Shown piece after piece: positions 9,507 through 21,149 of a stretch of DNA of 64,000 nt. Below the pieces are notes generated by a model. That model did no database searches, had not been told where the DNA came from, and saw nothing but the letters and a program-made list of their open reading frames with translations. Source of the DNA: Halodesulfovibrio spirochaetisodalis. GTDB taxonomy: Bacteria; Desulfobacterota; Desulfovibrionia; Desulfovibrionales; Desulfovibrionaceae. How positions within the stretch are numbered: the stretch's first letter is position 1; each line of letters begins with the position of its first letter. Made by a program: the position numbers and the translations under genes. The stretch lies in assembly GCF_001672295.1 (NCBI RefSeq), contig NZ_JXMS01000003.1:119306-183305 (forward strand), given 5' to 3'.

Positions 9507-9844
9507 AAATATGATGCTGACACCCTAAAAAGTGGCTGTTACCCCTTGCCAAACCTCATTGCGTTATTAACTGATTTCCAGTACCTATAGCGATTGTTCT
9601 GCGTGTATCTGACCAACGTATCGCCCCGTGCTTTCGATACACGGTGCAGCAAGTCCGATTACAGGCTTACTGCTTTAGAATCACCGAAAAGACACAAAGA
9701 ACACCATGCAAAGCATGCTCTTTTCCGGTATGCTGCAATAGTTTTTTATCATACCGCAATGTATGCACGATCGGCATACATTGCGATTAGTACAAATTTT
9801 CCCTCCGCATTACGTGGAGTTTCATACTGTTTTCAGGAGAAAGA
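9507..9844 (+). promoter_or_regulatory. secA upstream region with two adjacent hairpins
   Basis: This is a 338-base gap without a convincing gene. Cggtatg (9726-9732) pairs with cataccg (9750-9756). Directly beside it, cgcaatgtatgc (9755-9766) pairs perfectly with gcatacattgcg (9774-9785). The two stems share bases 9755-9756. They end about 60 bases before the secA start, which has AGGAGAAAGA as ribosome site. This looks like a structured leader or the glcF transcript end. A clear promoter could not be assigned by eye. Confidence 0.45.
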
Positions 9845-12358
<2,514 letters not shown>

Positions 12359-12383
12359 GGCAGATATAAATTATCTGACGCAG

Positions 12384-12540
12384 CAGGCGGGCTCTGCCCC
12401 CTGCACCCCCGCAAGGGGACGCGTCCCCTTGACCCCAAGTATACGCGAATCTGCCCGTCATGTATGACGTTGGAAGCCGCGTAGAAGCTACCTTTCTGTA
12501 ACAAAAAAAGGCTGTCCGTCATTTGATGGACAGCCTTTTG
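12384..12540 (+). repeat. Dispersed ~155-bp intergenic repeat, copy A
   Basis: It shares extended similarity with copies at 59877-60030 (same strand) and 60170-60325 (opposite strand). The order is conserved: a gggc-tct-gccc mini-hairpin, the block CTGCACCC, a palindrome (caaggggacgcgtccccttg at 12412-12431), then TTGACCCC, TATACGCGAA, a GGAAGCCGCG block, ACCTTTCTGTAACA, and a final ggctgtcc hairpin that acts as terminator. Nothing in it codes convincingly for protein. Family identity is inferred from the three copies in this window. Confidence 0.85.
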
Positions 12541-12544
12541 TTTT
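12510..12544 (+). terminator. Terminator of secA, formed by the 3' end of repeat copy A
   Basis: Ggctgtccgtc (12510-12520) pairs with gatggacagcc (12525-12535) with one G-U pair and an attt loop, followed by TTTTGTTTT. Confidence 0.85.
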
Positions 12545-12620
12545 AGAAAGGGAGTGAGATAAAAGCCGTGAAGGCTGGTAAACAACGTGCTTATCTCGCA
12601 TATAAAAGTTTCTGGAGATT

Positions 12621-12650
12621 CTTAAGAACCTCTTGCAAGAGGTTCTTAAG
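12621..12650. repeat. Perfect 30-bp palindrome
   Basis: The half-site cttaagaacctcttg at 12621-12635 is followed immediately by its exact reverse complement at 12636-12650, with no spacer. It is the first of several short elements in the secA-argJ gap. It could form a cruciform, or bind a dimeric protein. Confidence 0.85.
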
Positions 12651-12717
12651 CCGCCGGAGGCATCCTGCTGATAAGCACCGCCAGAGGCATCCCGCTGTAC
12701 AAGCACTGCCGGAGGCA
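12651..12717. repeat. Short tandem repeat of a CCGCCGGAGGCA unit
   Basis: Two units of 27-28 bases and one partial unit follow each other, each starting C(C/T)GCC(G/A)GAGGCA and separated by atcc(t/c)gctg...aagca. The inverse motif TGCCTCCGGCGG recurs at 59882-59893 at the front of repeat copy B, so this is probably part of the same repeat family. The rest of the gap (12718-12839) shows nothing recognisable. Confidence 0.7.
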
Positions 12718-12839
12718 ACATAACACACATCCGACTGCGAACCTCCTGCTACCCATTGACTTTCTGTGAAGTCTCGCAAATTATGGAGTGTTGGCTAATG
12801 GTACTACGTCGTAATTAACACTAACTAACGAGAGATGCT

Positions 12840-14018
12840 ATGGATACTCCTAAAGGATATAGATACGCTGCCATTGAAGGAAATTTAAAGTATTCTGGCA
12901 GACTCGATCTTGCGCTTATAGTCAGCGATACGCCTTGTGTTGCTGCGGGTACATTTACCACCAATAAATTTCAGGCTGCCCCTGTGCTGGTTGCTAAAGA
13001 GCTTGTGGAGACTTCTGCAAACATTCAAGCGATCATGATCAATGCAGGTAGTGCGAATGCATGCACGGGTGAAGAGGGGCTTGCCAACTGCAAACGATCT
13101 CTGGAGCTTGTTGCCTCCCGAGTAGGCCTTAGCTCTGATGCTATTCTTCCTGCTTCAACAGGTGTTATCGGCATGCAGTTCGATATGGCAAAATGGGAAA
13201 CAGCTGCTCCTGTATTAGCTGACGCTGTGGGAAAACACACGGGTGATGATTTTGCAAAAGCAATCATGACCACTGACACGTTCCCAAAAACTGCAAGCAG
13301 AATCGTCACTGTGAACGGAAGTGATGTGACTATTGCCGGTATGGCAAAAGGTGCAGGCATGATCTGCCCGAACATGGCAACTATGCTCGGCACTGTCATC
13401 ACTGATGCTCAAATTGATGCTGCAATGTGGAAGCGCATTGTAAAAAACGCGGTGGACGGCTCTTTCAACTGCGTTTCTGTTGATGGAGACACGTCCACAA
13501 ACGACTGCGTTCTTGCTCTTGCAAACGGTGCCAGCGGCACACAGATTACGGAAGCTGTTGAAGCAGAATTTCAGCAGGCTGTTACTGCCATTATGCGTGA
13601 GCTGGCTTACCAGCTGGTGCAAGATGGTGAAGGTGCAACCAAAGTCATGCAGATTATGGTTTCCGGCGCTAAAACAAATGCTGAAGCCGATTTAGTAGCC
13701 CGTACTGTCGGTCACTCACCGTTAGTCAAAACCGCGATCTACGGTAAAGATGCCAACTGGGGAAGAATTGTAGCTGCTGTCGGACGAAGCGGAGCAGAAT
13801 TTGAAGCAGGCGATGTACAGCTTTCCATGTGCGGTATTGAATTATTCAAAAATGGACAGCCAACAGACGCTGATTTCGATACATTGCTTAAGCCGTATTT
13901 AGAGAAGCGAGACATTCTCATCGACATTATTCTTGGAAATGGCGAAGGTAAGGCAGAGTTGTTTGCATCTGACCTTACTCACGAATATATTTCCATCAAT
14001 GCCGATTATCGCAGTTAA
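12840..14018 (+). CDS. argJ: Bifunctional glutamate N-acetyltransferase / amino-acid acetyltransferase ArgJ
   Basis: This 392-residue enzyme of arginine biosynthesis moves the acetyl group from N-acetylornithine to glutamate. It is made as a precursor that self-cleaves before a threonine. The cleavage site GAGMICPNMATMLG is present, with Thr181 as the nucleophile. Other family motifs are MINAGSANACTGEEG, LPASTGVIG and GKDANWGRI. The chain ends ...YISINADYRS, which is typical. The ATG at 12840 gives the normal N terminus, although only a weak ribosome site (AACGAGAG) precedes it. No other arg gene is next to it. Confidence 0.95.
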   Translation: MDTPKGYRYAAIEGNLKYSGRLDLALIVSDTPCVAAGTFTTNKFQAAPVLVAKELVETSANIQAIMINAGSANACTGEEGLANCKRSLELVASRVGLSSDAILPASTGVIGMQFDMAKWETAAPVLADAVGKHTGDDFAKAIMTTDTFPKTASRIVTVNGSDVTIAGMAKGAGMICPNMATMLGTVITDAQIDAAMWKRIVKNAVDGSFNCVSVDGDTSTNDCVLALANGASGTQITEAVEAEFQQAVTAIMRELAYQLVQDGEGATKVMQIMVSGAKTNAEADLVARTVGHSPLVKTAIYGKDANWGRIVAAVGRSGAEFEAGDVQLSMCGIELFKNGQPTDADFDTLLKPYLEKRDILIDIILGNGEGKAELFASDLTHEYISINADYRS

Positions 14019-14082
14019 CAATGCTTTTCGCGGAAATATGCAGAACACGCCGCGCAAATTAAAATTATTTTTAAAATTGCGC

Positions 14083-14112
14083 TTGACAGTTACCCTTCGT
14101 TTTCTGTAAACA
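14083..14112 (+). promoter_or_regulatory. Sigma70-type promoter of tRNA-Ser
   Basis: A perfect TTGACA -35 box at 14083-14088 precedes a TGTAAACA region at 14105-14112 that can serve as the -10 box, about 50 bases before the tRNA. Confidence 0.55.
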
Positions 14113-14159
14113 CTCTTTCGTCGCAACGAAGGAAGCCCTTCGTTAAGACCACAAAACAC

Positions 14160-14253
14160 GGTGAGGTGTCCGAGTTGGCCGAAGGAGCTCGCCTGCTAAG
14201 TGAGTATACGCCTTAAAAGCGTATCGAGAGTTCGAATCTCTCCCTCATCGCCA
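14160..14253 (+). tRNA. tRNA-Ser (anticodon GCU)
   Basis: The gene is 94 bases including the encoded CCA. GGTGAGG pairs with CCTCATC as acceptor stem (one G-U). The anticodon loop CTGCTAA lies in a CTCGC-type stem context. A long variable arm (ATACGCC..GGCGTAT-like) is typical of serine tRNAs, and the T arm holds TTCGAAT. It decodes AGC/AGU. Confidence 0.95.
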
Positions 14254-14263
14254 GTGTTTATAT

Positions 14264-14294
14264 GGGTTGTATCGCAAGATACAACCCTTTTTTT
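14264..14294 (+). terminator. Terminator after tRNA-Ser
   Basis: Gggttgtatc (14264-14273) and gatacaaccc (14278-14287) form a perfect 10-bp stem around a gcaa tetraloop, followed by seven T residues. The remaining ~250 bases before the next gene are AT-rich and show no other feature. Confidence 0.93.
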
Positions 14295-14542
14295 GTGCCC
14301 AAAGCACGCCCTCTATCCTCACCGCTCCACACGTATCCCCCCTTCCATGTTATCTTCCTGCATTCGTATTTCACGACTCTTTTCGCACATCCTTTCTATA
14401 AGCTAACCACTTCTCTTTATATCGTTAACGATACCACTCTCATTTCTCTTATAATTTGGAAATATAAAAGAAACATGCGATAGTTATATGTTGTAGTTTC
14501 TTTTAATTCTCTATTTTCATTCTAATTACAATGGAGCCAACA

Positions 14543-15283
14543 ATGAGAAAGAGTCTTCTCCTCGCATTGATCTTAATCGTTATAAGTATCCCCTCACTAA
14601 CCTGTGCTGAAATATATAAAAATCTTATCCCTGAAGAGAACATTTCAGAGTCCATCATTCATCATGACTTTTACTCCATAGGCTATGACGAGGATACTGA
14701 GCAGCCGGCATGGGTAATGTACGAATTCACTGTAAAAGAAGCCACTGCACCAAAGGTACAGCGTAAAGACAGGTTCCGGCCTGATCCTGCCATCCCGACT
14801 CGGTCAGCTACACTGCGTGACTATAAGAAAAGCGGTTTTGACAGGGGGCACCTTGCTCCGGCTGCGGACATGGCATTTTCAAAACAGGCAATGCGCGACT
14901 CTTTTTTTATGTCCAACATGAGTCCCCAGCGCCCCTCGTTTAACCGTGGCATATGGAAAAAACTAGAAGCACTCGTCAGAAGCTGGGCAAAAAAAGACAC
15001 CATCATCGTAGTAACAGCAGGCGTGCTTGAAGGAGAACAGCATATTGGTCGCAACAAAGTGCTTGTTCCAGAATGGTACTATAAAATTATCTATGTACCA
15101 TCAAAGCGTAAGGCTATCGGCTTCCTGCTCCCAAACACTGGGTCAAAGGCCGCTTTGACTTCATTTGTTGTTCCTGTTGACGTGATTGAGGGAAAAACGG
15201 GAATTGATTTTTTTGCTTCGCTTGATGACGGTTACGAAGCAGTACTGGAAGGAAACGTGTGTATTGAAGACTGGCGATGGTAA
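14543..15283 (+). CDS. Exported DNA/RNA non-specific endonuclease (NUC1 / beta-beta-alpha-metal family)
   Basis: This 246-residue protein has an N-terminal signal peptide (hydrophobic LLLALILIVISIPSL, likely cut after TCA). The nuclease domain carries the family signature FDRGHLAPAADM, with catalytic His103, and the downstream FNRGIW with metal-binding Asn134. Such enzymes degrade DNA and RNA in the periplasm or outside the cell, for nutrition or defence against foreign DNA. An ATG at 14531 is possible, but GGAG at 14533-14536 fits the ATG at 14543. It stands alone between tRNA-Ser and aspA. No immunity-protein-like gene follows, which argues against a toxin role. Confidence 0.85.
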   Translation: MRKSLLLALILIVISIPSLTCAEIYKNLIPEENISESIIHHDFYSIGYDEDTEQPAWVMYEFTVKEATAPKVQRKDRFRPDPAIPTRSATLRDYKKSGFDRGHLAPAADMAFSKQAMRDSFFMSNMSPQRPSFNRGIWKKLEALVRSWAKKDTIIVVTAGVLEGEQHIGRNKVLVPEWYYKIIYVPSKRKAIGFLLPNTGSKAALTSFVVPVDVIEGKTGIDFFASLDDGYEAVLEGNVCIEDWRW

Positions 15284-15406
15284 AAACCATGTCAGTTTTC
15301 CTGCCAGATAACACTCGCGATTAGATGACTTTCATGTTTAACTGCACCTAACGTTATTAATTGGATATATTCACTTTTTAACAGCCATCTACGTTGCGGA
15401 GTCCTT

Positions 15407-16795
15407 ATGAATGATCAATATCGCATTGAGCACGACTCTCTTGGCGAGCTACAAGTCCCCAAAGATGCCTACTACGGCATACACACTGCCCGTGCTGCTC
15501 AGAACTTCACTGTCACTGGCATCCCCTTGCACCACTTTCCTGAACTGGTCATATCCCTTGCGCGCGTAAAAAAAGCCTGCGCTCTCACAAACTTTGAAAG
15601 CAAACTGCTGACGGATATTCAGGCAAACGCCATTATTGAATCATGTGACGACATCATTGAAGGCGATCATCACGATCAATTCATTGTCGACATGATGCAG
15701 GGCGGAGCCGGAACATCTACCAACATGAATGCAAACGAGGTTATTGCCAACCTTGCTCTGGAAAAAATGGGCTATGCAAAAGGTGACTACCAGCACCTGC
15801 ACCCTAACGACCATGTTAACTGCTCCCAGTCCACAAACGACGTGTACCCTACCAGTGCCCGCGTTGCTGTGCTGAGCAAGTGCAAAGAACTCACGGACAA
15901 GCAGCTGGAACTGAGCGCCGCGTTCAAAGAACGTGCTGAGGCTTTCAGCCACATCCTTAAAGTCGGGAGAACCCAGTTACAAGACGCGGTTCCCATCACT
16001 TTGGGCTCAGAGTTTGCCGCCTATGCAGTCACTATTGAAGAAGACGTGGAGCGCGTTATCCAGCTCTCCCAGTTGCTCAAAGAAATCAATCTGGGTGGAA
16101 CCGCCATCGGTACCTGCATCAATACACCACCACATTTCGCGTACAAAGCCGTGCGCCACTTAAGTGACCTTGTAGGATACGAACTGATTCCCGCAGAAAA
16201 CCTTATAGAAGCGTCTTCCGATATGGGGGCGTTTGTCATGTTTTCGGGAACCCTCAAACGTATCTGCGTTAAGCTATCCAAAATATGTAATGACTTGCGC
16301 CTGCTCAGCAGCGGCCCTTGCGCAGGTTTGGGAGAAATAACACTTCCTCCTGTGCAGGCGGGTTCTTCTATTATGCCGGGTAAAGTCAATCCGGTAATTC
16401 CAGAACTGGTTAATCAGGTTGCGTATCAAGTTATTGGACATGATGTAACCATCACCATGGCGGCAGAAGCCGGACAGTTGCAGCTGAATGTCATGGAACC
16501 TGTTATCATCTGGAATGTTCTGCAATCCCTGCATATGCTCATCAACGCAATGGATGCTCTTGCCACCAAATGCGTCAGTGGAATAACTGCTAACGAAAAA
16601 CGCTGCAATGATCTTCTCGTCCAGAGCTCAGTCATGGCAACAGCACTTGTGCCGCTCATCGGATACGAAAAGGCGGCTGAAATAGCCAAACTTTCCATGA
16701 AAAAACATATTACAGTTGCAAAGGCTGCTGTAGAGCTTGGAATAATGACAGAAGAAGAAGTAGATGATGCGTTCAACACATGCCATCTTGCGTAA
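15407..16795 (+). CDS. aspA: Aspartate ammonia-lyase (aspartase)
   Basis: This 462-residue enzyme of the fumarase/aspartase superfamily interconverts aspartate with fumarate and ammonia. It begins YRIEHDSLGELQVPKDAYYG, which is typical of AspA. It contains GGAGTSTNMNANEVIAN and NCSQSTNDVYPTSAR. The catalytic flexible-loop signature GSSIMPGKVNPVIPELVNQV lies at about residues 319-338, and its first Ser pair includes the catalytic base. Class II fumarase is the alternative, but the N terminus and overall motif wording favour aspartase. A GGAG ribosome site precedes the ATG. It would feed fumarate to respiration or catabolism. Confidence 0.93.
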   Translation: MNDQYRIEHDSLGELQVPKDAYYGIHTARAAQNFTVTGIPLHHFPELVISLARVKKACALTNFESKLLTDIQANAIIESCDDIIEGDHHDQFIVDMMQGGAGTSTNMNANEVIANLALEKMGYAKGDYQHLHPNDHVNCSQSTNDVYPTSARVAVLSKCKELTDKQLELSAAFKERAEAFSHILKVGRTQLQDAVPITLGSEFAAYAVTIEEDVERVIQLSQLLKEINLGGTAIGTCINTPPHFAYKAVRHLSDLVGYELIPAENLIEASSDMGAFVMFSGTLKRICVKLSKICNDLRLLSSGPCAGLGEITLPPVQAGSSIMPGKVNPVIPELVNQVAYQVIGHDVTITMAAEAGQLQLNVMEPVIIWNVLQSLHMLINAMDALATKCVSGITANEKRCNDLLVQSSVMATALVPLIGYEKAAEIAKLSMKKHITVAKAAVELGIMTEEEVDDAFNTCHLA

Positions 16796-16825
16796 ACGGT
16801 AACGCTGCCACTACTGCATTGAATG

Positions 16826-16866
16826 AAAAAACGCCCCTGACAACAGAATTGTCAGGGGCGTTTATA
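16826..16866. terminator. Bidirectional terminator between aspA and the RND operon
   Basis: Acgcccctgacaa (16831-16843) pairs perfectly with ttgtcaggggcgt (16849-16861). An A run on the left provides the T run for the minus strand, and TTTATATAT lies on the right. Confidence 0.9.
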
Positions 16867-16887
16867 TATCAGGATAACAGGTAGCGG

Positions 16888-19800
16888 CTAAGCGGCATCG
16901 CCAGGCGCCGTGCCTGCGCCTTTTCTTTTTTCACTTTCTTGAATGGACTCTTCCAGTACGTTTGCTGAATCGTCCTGTTCCTGCATATCTTTGTTGGTCA
17001 TTTTTCCCCAACGGGCTTTTGCACCGTCTTTAAGGGAACACAATACAGGTACAACAAGCAGGGTCAGCATTGTTGCTACAAACAGGCCGAAAATAACAGC
17101 TACAGCCATCGGACTCCACCATTGCGTAGAGTCAGACTTTGTAATGAACGTAAGGGTAAAGAAGTCAAAACTGATACCCACCGCCATAGGCAGCAAGCCC
17201 AGAATTGTTGTGATTGCAGTAAGCAATACAGGACGGAAACGTGTAAGACCGGCTTTAATAAGCGCCTCACGAGTCTGCAATCCTTTAGCCCGCAACTGTT
17301 CAAAGTAGTCAATAAGTACAATTGCGTTGTTTACTACAACCCCGGCAAGCGAGATTACCCCAACACCGGTCATGATGATACCGAACGGCATGCCACAAAT
17401 GAGCAGTCCGCCGAATACGCCGATAAGCGACAGCAATACCGAGGTAAGAATAATAAACGGAGTCGCCATAGAGTTAAACTGCGCCACAAGCACGAGGAAG
17501 ATCAGGAAGATAGTCGCAATAAACGCTTCGGTAAGGAACTCCTGTGCCTTACGCTGCTCTTCCTGCTCACCTGTGAAGGTATAGGAATACCCGCGAGGCC
17601 AGCTCATCTCTTTAAGTCGGGCATCAATATCACGAATAACATCATTTGCCAGACGGCCTTCCACGTTTGATGACACTGTAACCACGCGTTTCTGGTCTTT
17701 GTGGTTAATCGCTCCGAGACCGGATGCAAGCTTAACGGTTGCCACGGAAGTAAGCGGAACAGGTTTTCCATCAGGCCCGGAAACTGTAATGCGACGTAAT
17801 GACTCGATAGATTTACGTTCATTTTCCGGCAGTTTGGTCAGGATGTCATACTCGTCCTTACCTTCACGGTATACGCCCACCTTCACACCATTAATGGCTG
17901 CTTTGATTGTGTACGCGATAGTGTAGGTATCCAGTCCGAGCAATGCAGCACGTTCTTTATCAACACGAATCTGTACTTCAGGCTTACCTGAGACAAAGTC
18001 GTCCTTGATATCAACCGGCCCGTCAATGTCACGCATGACTCCGCGAATCTTTTCAACGATAGTTCCGAGCTCGCGCATATCATTACCGTAGATTTCAAGG
18101 TTAACCGGATCACCTGTCGGCGGGCCGCCCTTTTCTTCTTCAACACGCACTTCTGCGCCAGTAATCAATGCGGTAAGCTTGTCACGGATCTCGTTAATGA
18201 TACCAAAGGAGTTTCTGCTTCGTTCTGCAATAGGCACAAAGTCCAAGGTTACTACACCAAGATGCGTACCTGTACCGCCACCGCCAAACTCCCCGCCGGA
18301 ACCTGAGCCGGCATTGGAAATGACAAAACGGACGTCTTTGTAGTCTTTACCCACCCGCTCAACAACGCGCAGAAAACGGTCAGTAGCGTCGAGGTTGGTT
18401 CCGACAGCAGCCTTAATGTTTACATTCGCACGCTTTGGTTCTGCTTTAGGGAAGAACTCAACGCCCTTTCCGAACGCTCCAAACGCCATAATAGATGCGA
18501 AGAACATAACCACAGAAATCAGCAGCACGAGGAAACGATGATCCAGAGACCACTTCAACATTTTGAGATAAATGCGACGACCGCCGGTTACAGCGTCTCC
18601 ACCATCATCCGCAAACTTCGGTGCAGAAGCAGTCTGGTATCGTGCTGAGAACACAGGGTTGATAACCAGCGCTACAAAGAGAGAACCAAACAATGCCAGA
18701 ATAACTGTTTTCGGCAGGTAGGACATAAATTCGCCCATAATACCCGGCCAGAAAATCATCGGAAGAAACGCCCCCACAGTGGTCAGTGTGGAGGTAATAA
18801 CAGGCCATGCAACCTCGTTGGTACCATCCAACGCCGCCTGCAATCTGCCTTTTCCTTCCTGCATGTGCCTGTAAATGTTCTCTACAATTACAATACCGTT
18901 ATCAACGAGCATCCCCAGTGCCAGAATGAGTGAGAATAACACAACCGTGTTGAGTGTAATTCCCAGCGCACGCAGCAGCACAAAGGTAATGAGCATGGAC
19001 AGTGGAATCGCAATGGACACAAAGAATGCTGAACGGCCACCGATAAAGAAGAACACAACGCCGAGTACCAGCACCAGACCTGTGAGAATATTGTTCTCAA
19101 GGTCGGAAACCATCATGCGTACATCGTCAGCTCTGTCACCCACAGTATCGAGGATAAGGGTTGGCGGAAGGAATTTTCTTGCTTCCACAATCGCCTTTTC
19201 AACACCCTTGTTTACTTCAATAATGTTTTCACCGCTTCGCTTAATAATCTGAAGCGTCACAGCATTCTGTCCGTTCATACGGCTTCGGGTCACCGGATCT
19301 TTATAGTGATCACGGATTGACGCGATATCGCGCAGGTACACTGGCTTGCCATCACGAACGAACGCTACAATGTTATTAATCTCCGCAGGATCCTGAAAAT
19401 CTTCCGGTACGCGCACCTGATAGCGGGCGTCACCGATATTCATGGAACCACCCGGCATGTTAACGTTACCCTTCTGAACAGAGTTCACTAATGAGTTAAA
19501 AGGAACGTTGTATGCCGCAATACGGTCAAGATCGAACTCAACATGAATTTCACGCTCAAGACCACCGATAAGGCGTGCGTCAAGAACACCCTGCACAGAT
19601 TCCAGCTTATCTTCCAGATCTTCCGCAAAAACTTTCAGGCGTTTCAGACTGAAAGGGCCGGACAATACAACCTGCATTGTCGGCAGATCTGAAAAGTTAG
19701 CTTCCGAAATCAGAGGATCGTCTTCCAGATCGCTCGGTAAATCACCTTTAGCCTGATCAACCTTATCACGAACCTTCTGGAGCGCGTCATCGATGATAAC

Positions 19801-20094
19801 GTTCGGCAGAAACTTAATCGCGATAGCGGATGCACCGTCTTTGGATGTTGATCTGAGTTCGTCAACATCTGCAAGCCCCTTCAGCTTTCGTTCAAGGGGA
19901 ATGGTAATCAGCTTTTCAACATCTTCCGGCGCAACACCTTCATATGTGGTGTTTACAAAGACGTACGGAATAGTGATGTCCGGTTCAGATTCACGCGGGA
20001 GCGCAAAATAACTGCTTAAACCGGCAAGGATAATCAACCACAGCAGAACAAAAACAACAGATTGTCGCTTCAACGCTACTTCGTTAAGTATCAT
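16888..20094 (-). CDS. RND efflux transporter permease (AcrB/HAE1-like)
   Basis: This 1,068-residue inner-membrane pump has the RND layout: TM1, a large periplasmic loop, TM2-7, a second loop, TM8-12 and a charged C-terminal tail. The N-terminal run LPRESEPDITIPYVFVNT and EDVEKLITIPLE are family hallmarks. In the proton-relay helices it has GMLVDNGIVIVEN and LAGVVVNNAIVLIDY. One Asp of the AcrB Asp pair is Asn, and the AcrB Lys is replaced, as in several HAE1-type pumps. It exports drugs or other hydrophobic compounds with the lipoprotein adaptor next to it, whose stop codon it overlaps (ATGA). No outer-membrane factor gene is adjacent. Substrate unknown. Confidence 0.93.
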   Translation of the reverse strand: MILNEVALKRQSVVFVLLWLIILAGLSSYFALPRESEPDITIPYVFVNTTYEGVAPEDVEKLITIPLERKLKGLADVDELRSTSKDGASAIAIKFLPNVIIDDALQKVRDKVDQAKGDLPSDLEDDPLISEANFSDLPTMQVVLSGPFSLKRLKVFAEDLEDKLESVQGVLDARLIGGLEREIHVEFDLDRIAAYNVPFNSLVNSVQKGNVNMPGGSMNIGDARYQVRVPEDFQDPAEINNIVAFVRDGKPVYLRDIASIRDHYKDPVTRSRMNGQNAVTLQIIKRSGENIIEVNKGVEKAIVEARKFLPPTLILDTVGDRADDVRMMVSDLENNILTGLVLVLGVVFFFIGGRSAFFVSIAIPLSMLITFVLLRALGITLNTVVLFSLILALGMLVDNGIVIVENIYRHMQEGKGRLQAALDGTNEVAWPVITSTLTTVGAFLPMIFWPGIMGEFMSYLPKTVILALFGSLFVALVINPVFSARYQTASAPKFADDGGDAVTGGRRIYLKMLKWSLDHRFLVLLISVVMFFASIMAFGAFGKGVEFFPKAEPKRANVNIKAAVGTNLDATDRFLRVVERVGKDYKDVRFVISNAGSGSGGEFGGGGTGTHLGVVTLDFVPIAERSRNSFGIINEIRDKLTALITGAEVRVEEEKGGPPTGDPVNLEIYGNDMRELGTIVEKIRGVMRDIDGPVDIKDDFVSGKPEVQIRVDKERAALLGLDTYTIAYTIKAAINGVKVGVYREGKDEYDILTKLPENERKSIESLRRITVSGPDGKPVPLTSVATVKLASGLGAINHKDQKRVVTVSSNVEGRLANDVIRDIDARLKEMSWPRGYSYTFTGEQEEQRKAQEFLTEAFIATIFLIFLVLVAQFNSMATPFIILTSVLLSLIGVFGGLLICGMPFGIIMTGVGVISLAGVVVNNAIVLIDYFEQLRAKGLQTREALIKAGLTRFRPVLLTAITTILGLLPMAVGISFDFFTLTFITKSDSTQWWSPMAVAVIFGLFVATMLTLLVVPVLCSLKDGAKARWGKMTNKDMQEQDDSANVLEESIQESEKRKGAGTAPGDAA

Positions 20095-21149
20095 CGAACA
20101 TCCACCTTCACGCCGTCTTCAACTTCACGCTGTCCTGCAATAATCAGATTATCCCCGACATTCAGTCCGGCAAGAATCTGCACTTTGTCTCCAGAGATAA
20201 CTCCAAGAGTCACAGTACGCGCTTCTGCAACACCGTCTTTTTCTACAAAAGCAATACGTTCTCCACCCTTATCAATAATTGAGAAGAGAGGAACAGACAC
20301 AATATCGCTGAGTGAACGGCGTACAAAACTTGCGCGCGCGATCATGCCCGGACGGATTCTTTCATCATCATTTTTAACGATAATGCGTACAGGGAATGTA
20401 CGGGTCGCAGGGTCAGCTTTCCATGCAACAAAATCCACAACACCTTCCCATTTTTCATTCGGGTAGGCATCAAAGACAACAGGAGCAGTCTGCCCTTTTG
20501 ACAGGAACCGCACATCCATTTCCGGAACGTTGAACATGATCTTAATCTGATCAATATTCACGATATTCGCGATAGGTGCACCTTTGGAAACGTACTCCCC
20601 CGGATCAACGTTAACTTTGTTCACCACGCCGGCAACAGGAGAGACGACAATACCGTTCTCGTAATTAACTTCGGCTTCCTGCAGGTTGGTTTTCGCAACT
20701 GTAAATTCAGTTTCAGCCTGCTCAAGCTCTTCACGGGAAAGCACATTGCCATCATGTAATTTACGGCGTCTGTTGAGCTGGTGCTTTTTCAACCGCAGGT
20801 TCGCATCCGCACGATCTTTCGCAGCTTTCAATGCTTTCAGATCAATACGAACAATCTCACCGTTTTTTTCAACGGAATCACCTTCAGTTACACCAACCCA
20901 TTCAATAAGCCCCTCTTGTTCCGCAGCGAGTGAAACATCATACATAGCCTCTGTCTCGCCAGGGAGCATCATTTCATCAGTAATGGCTGCCGGGGTAAGT
21001 TTTTCAACCTTTACATTTACAATATATTCTTTTTCAACGGGTACATTCTGTGCTGTTTCACTTGCTTCGCCGTTACTGCACGCTGTTAAGCTCACGATAG
21101 CGCTTACAACCATCAGCACTGCACAAAGTTGGAAAATCAATCTCTGCAT
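20091..21149 (-). CDS. RND periplasmic adaptor lipoprotein (membrane fusion protein)
   Basis: This 352-residue protein has a lipoprotein signal peptide with lipobox LTAC, so it is anchored to the membrane by lipid. A barrel-sandwich/lipoyl hybrid region follows (EGDSVEKNGEIVRID), then an alpha-helical hairpin (KAAKDRADANLRLKKHQLNR onward), the second half of the lipoyl fold (VVSPVAGVVNKVNVDPGEYV), a beta-barrel, and a membrane-proximal domain. It links the pump to an outer-membrane channel encoded elsewhere. It lies between the TetR gene (77-base overlap with its end) and the permease (4-base overlap), so it is one operon controlled by the TetR operators. Confidence 0.93.
   Translation of the reverse strand: MQRLIFQLCAVLMVVSAIVSLTACSNGEASETAQNVPVEKEYIVNVKVEKLTPAAITDEMMLPGETEAMYDVSLAAEQEGLIEWVGVTEGDSVEKNGEIVRIDLKALKAAKDRADANLRLKKHQLNRRRKLHDGNVLSREELEQAETEFTVAKTNLQEAEVNYENGIVVSPVAGVVNKVNVDPGEYVSKGAPIANIVNIDQIKIMFNVPEMDVRFLSKGQTAPVVFDAYPNEKWEGVVDFVAWKADPATRTFPVRIIVKNDDERIRPGMIARASFVRRSLSDIVSVPLFSIIDKGGERIAFVEKDGVAEARTVTLGVISGDKVQILAGLNVGDNLIIAGQREVEDGVKVDVR

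Noticed and set aside
14160..15400. tRNA-Ser as an integration site with the nuclease gene as cargo
   Set aside because: No direct repeat of the tRNA 3' end and no integrase were seen.
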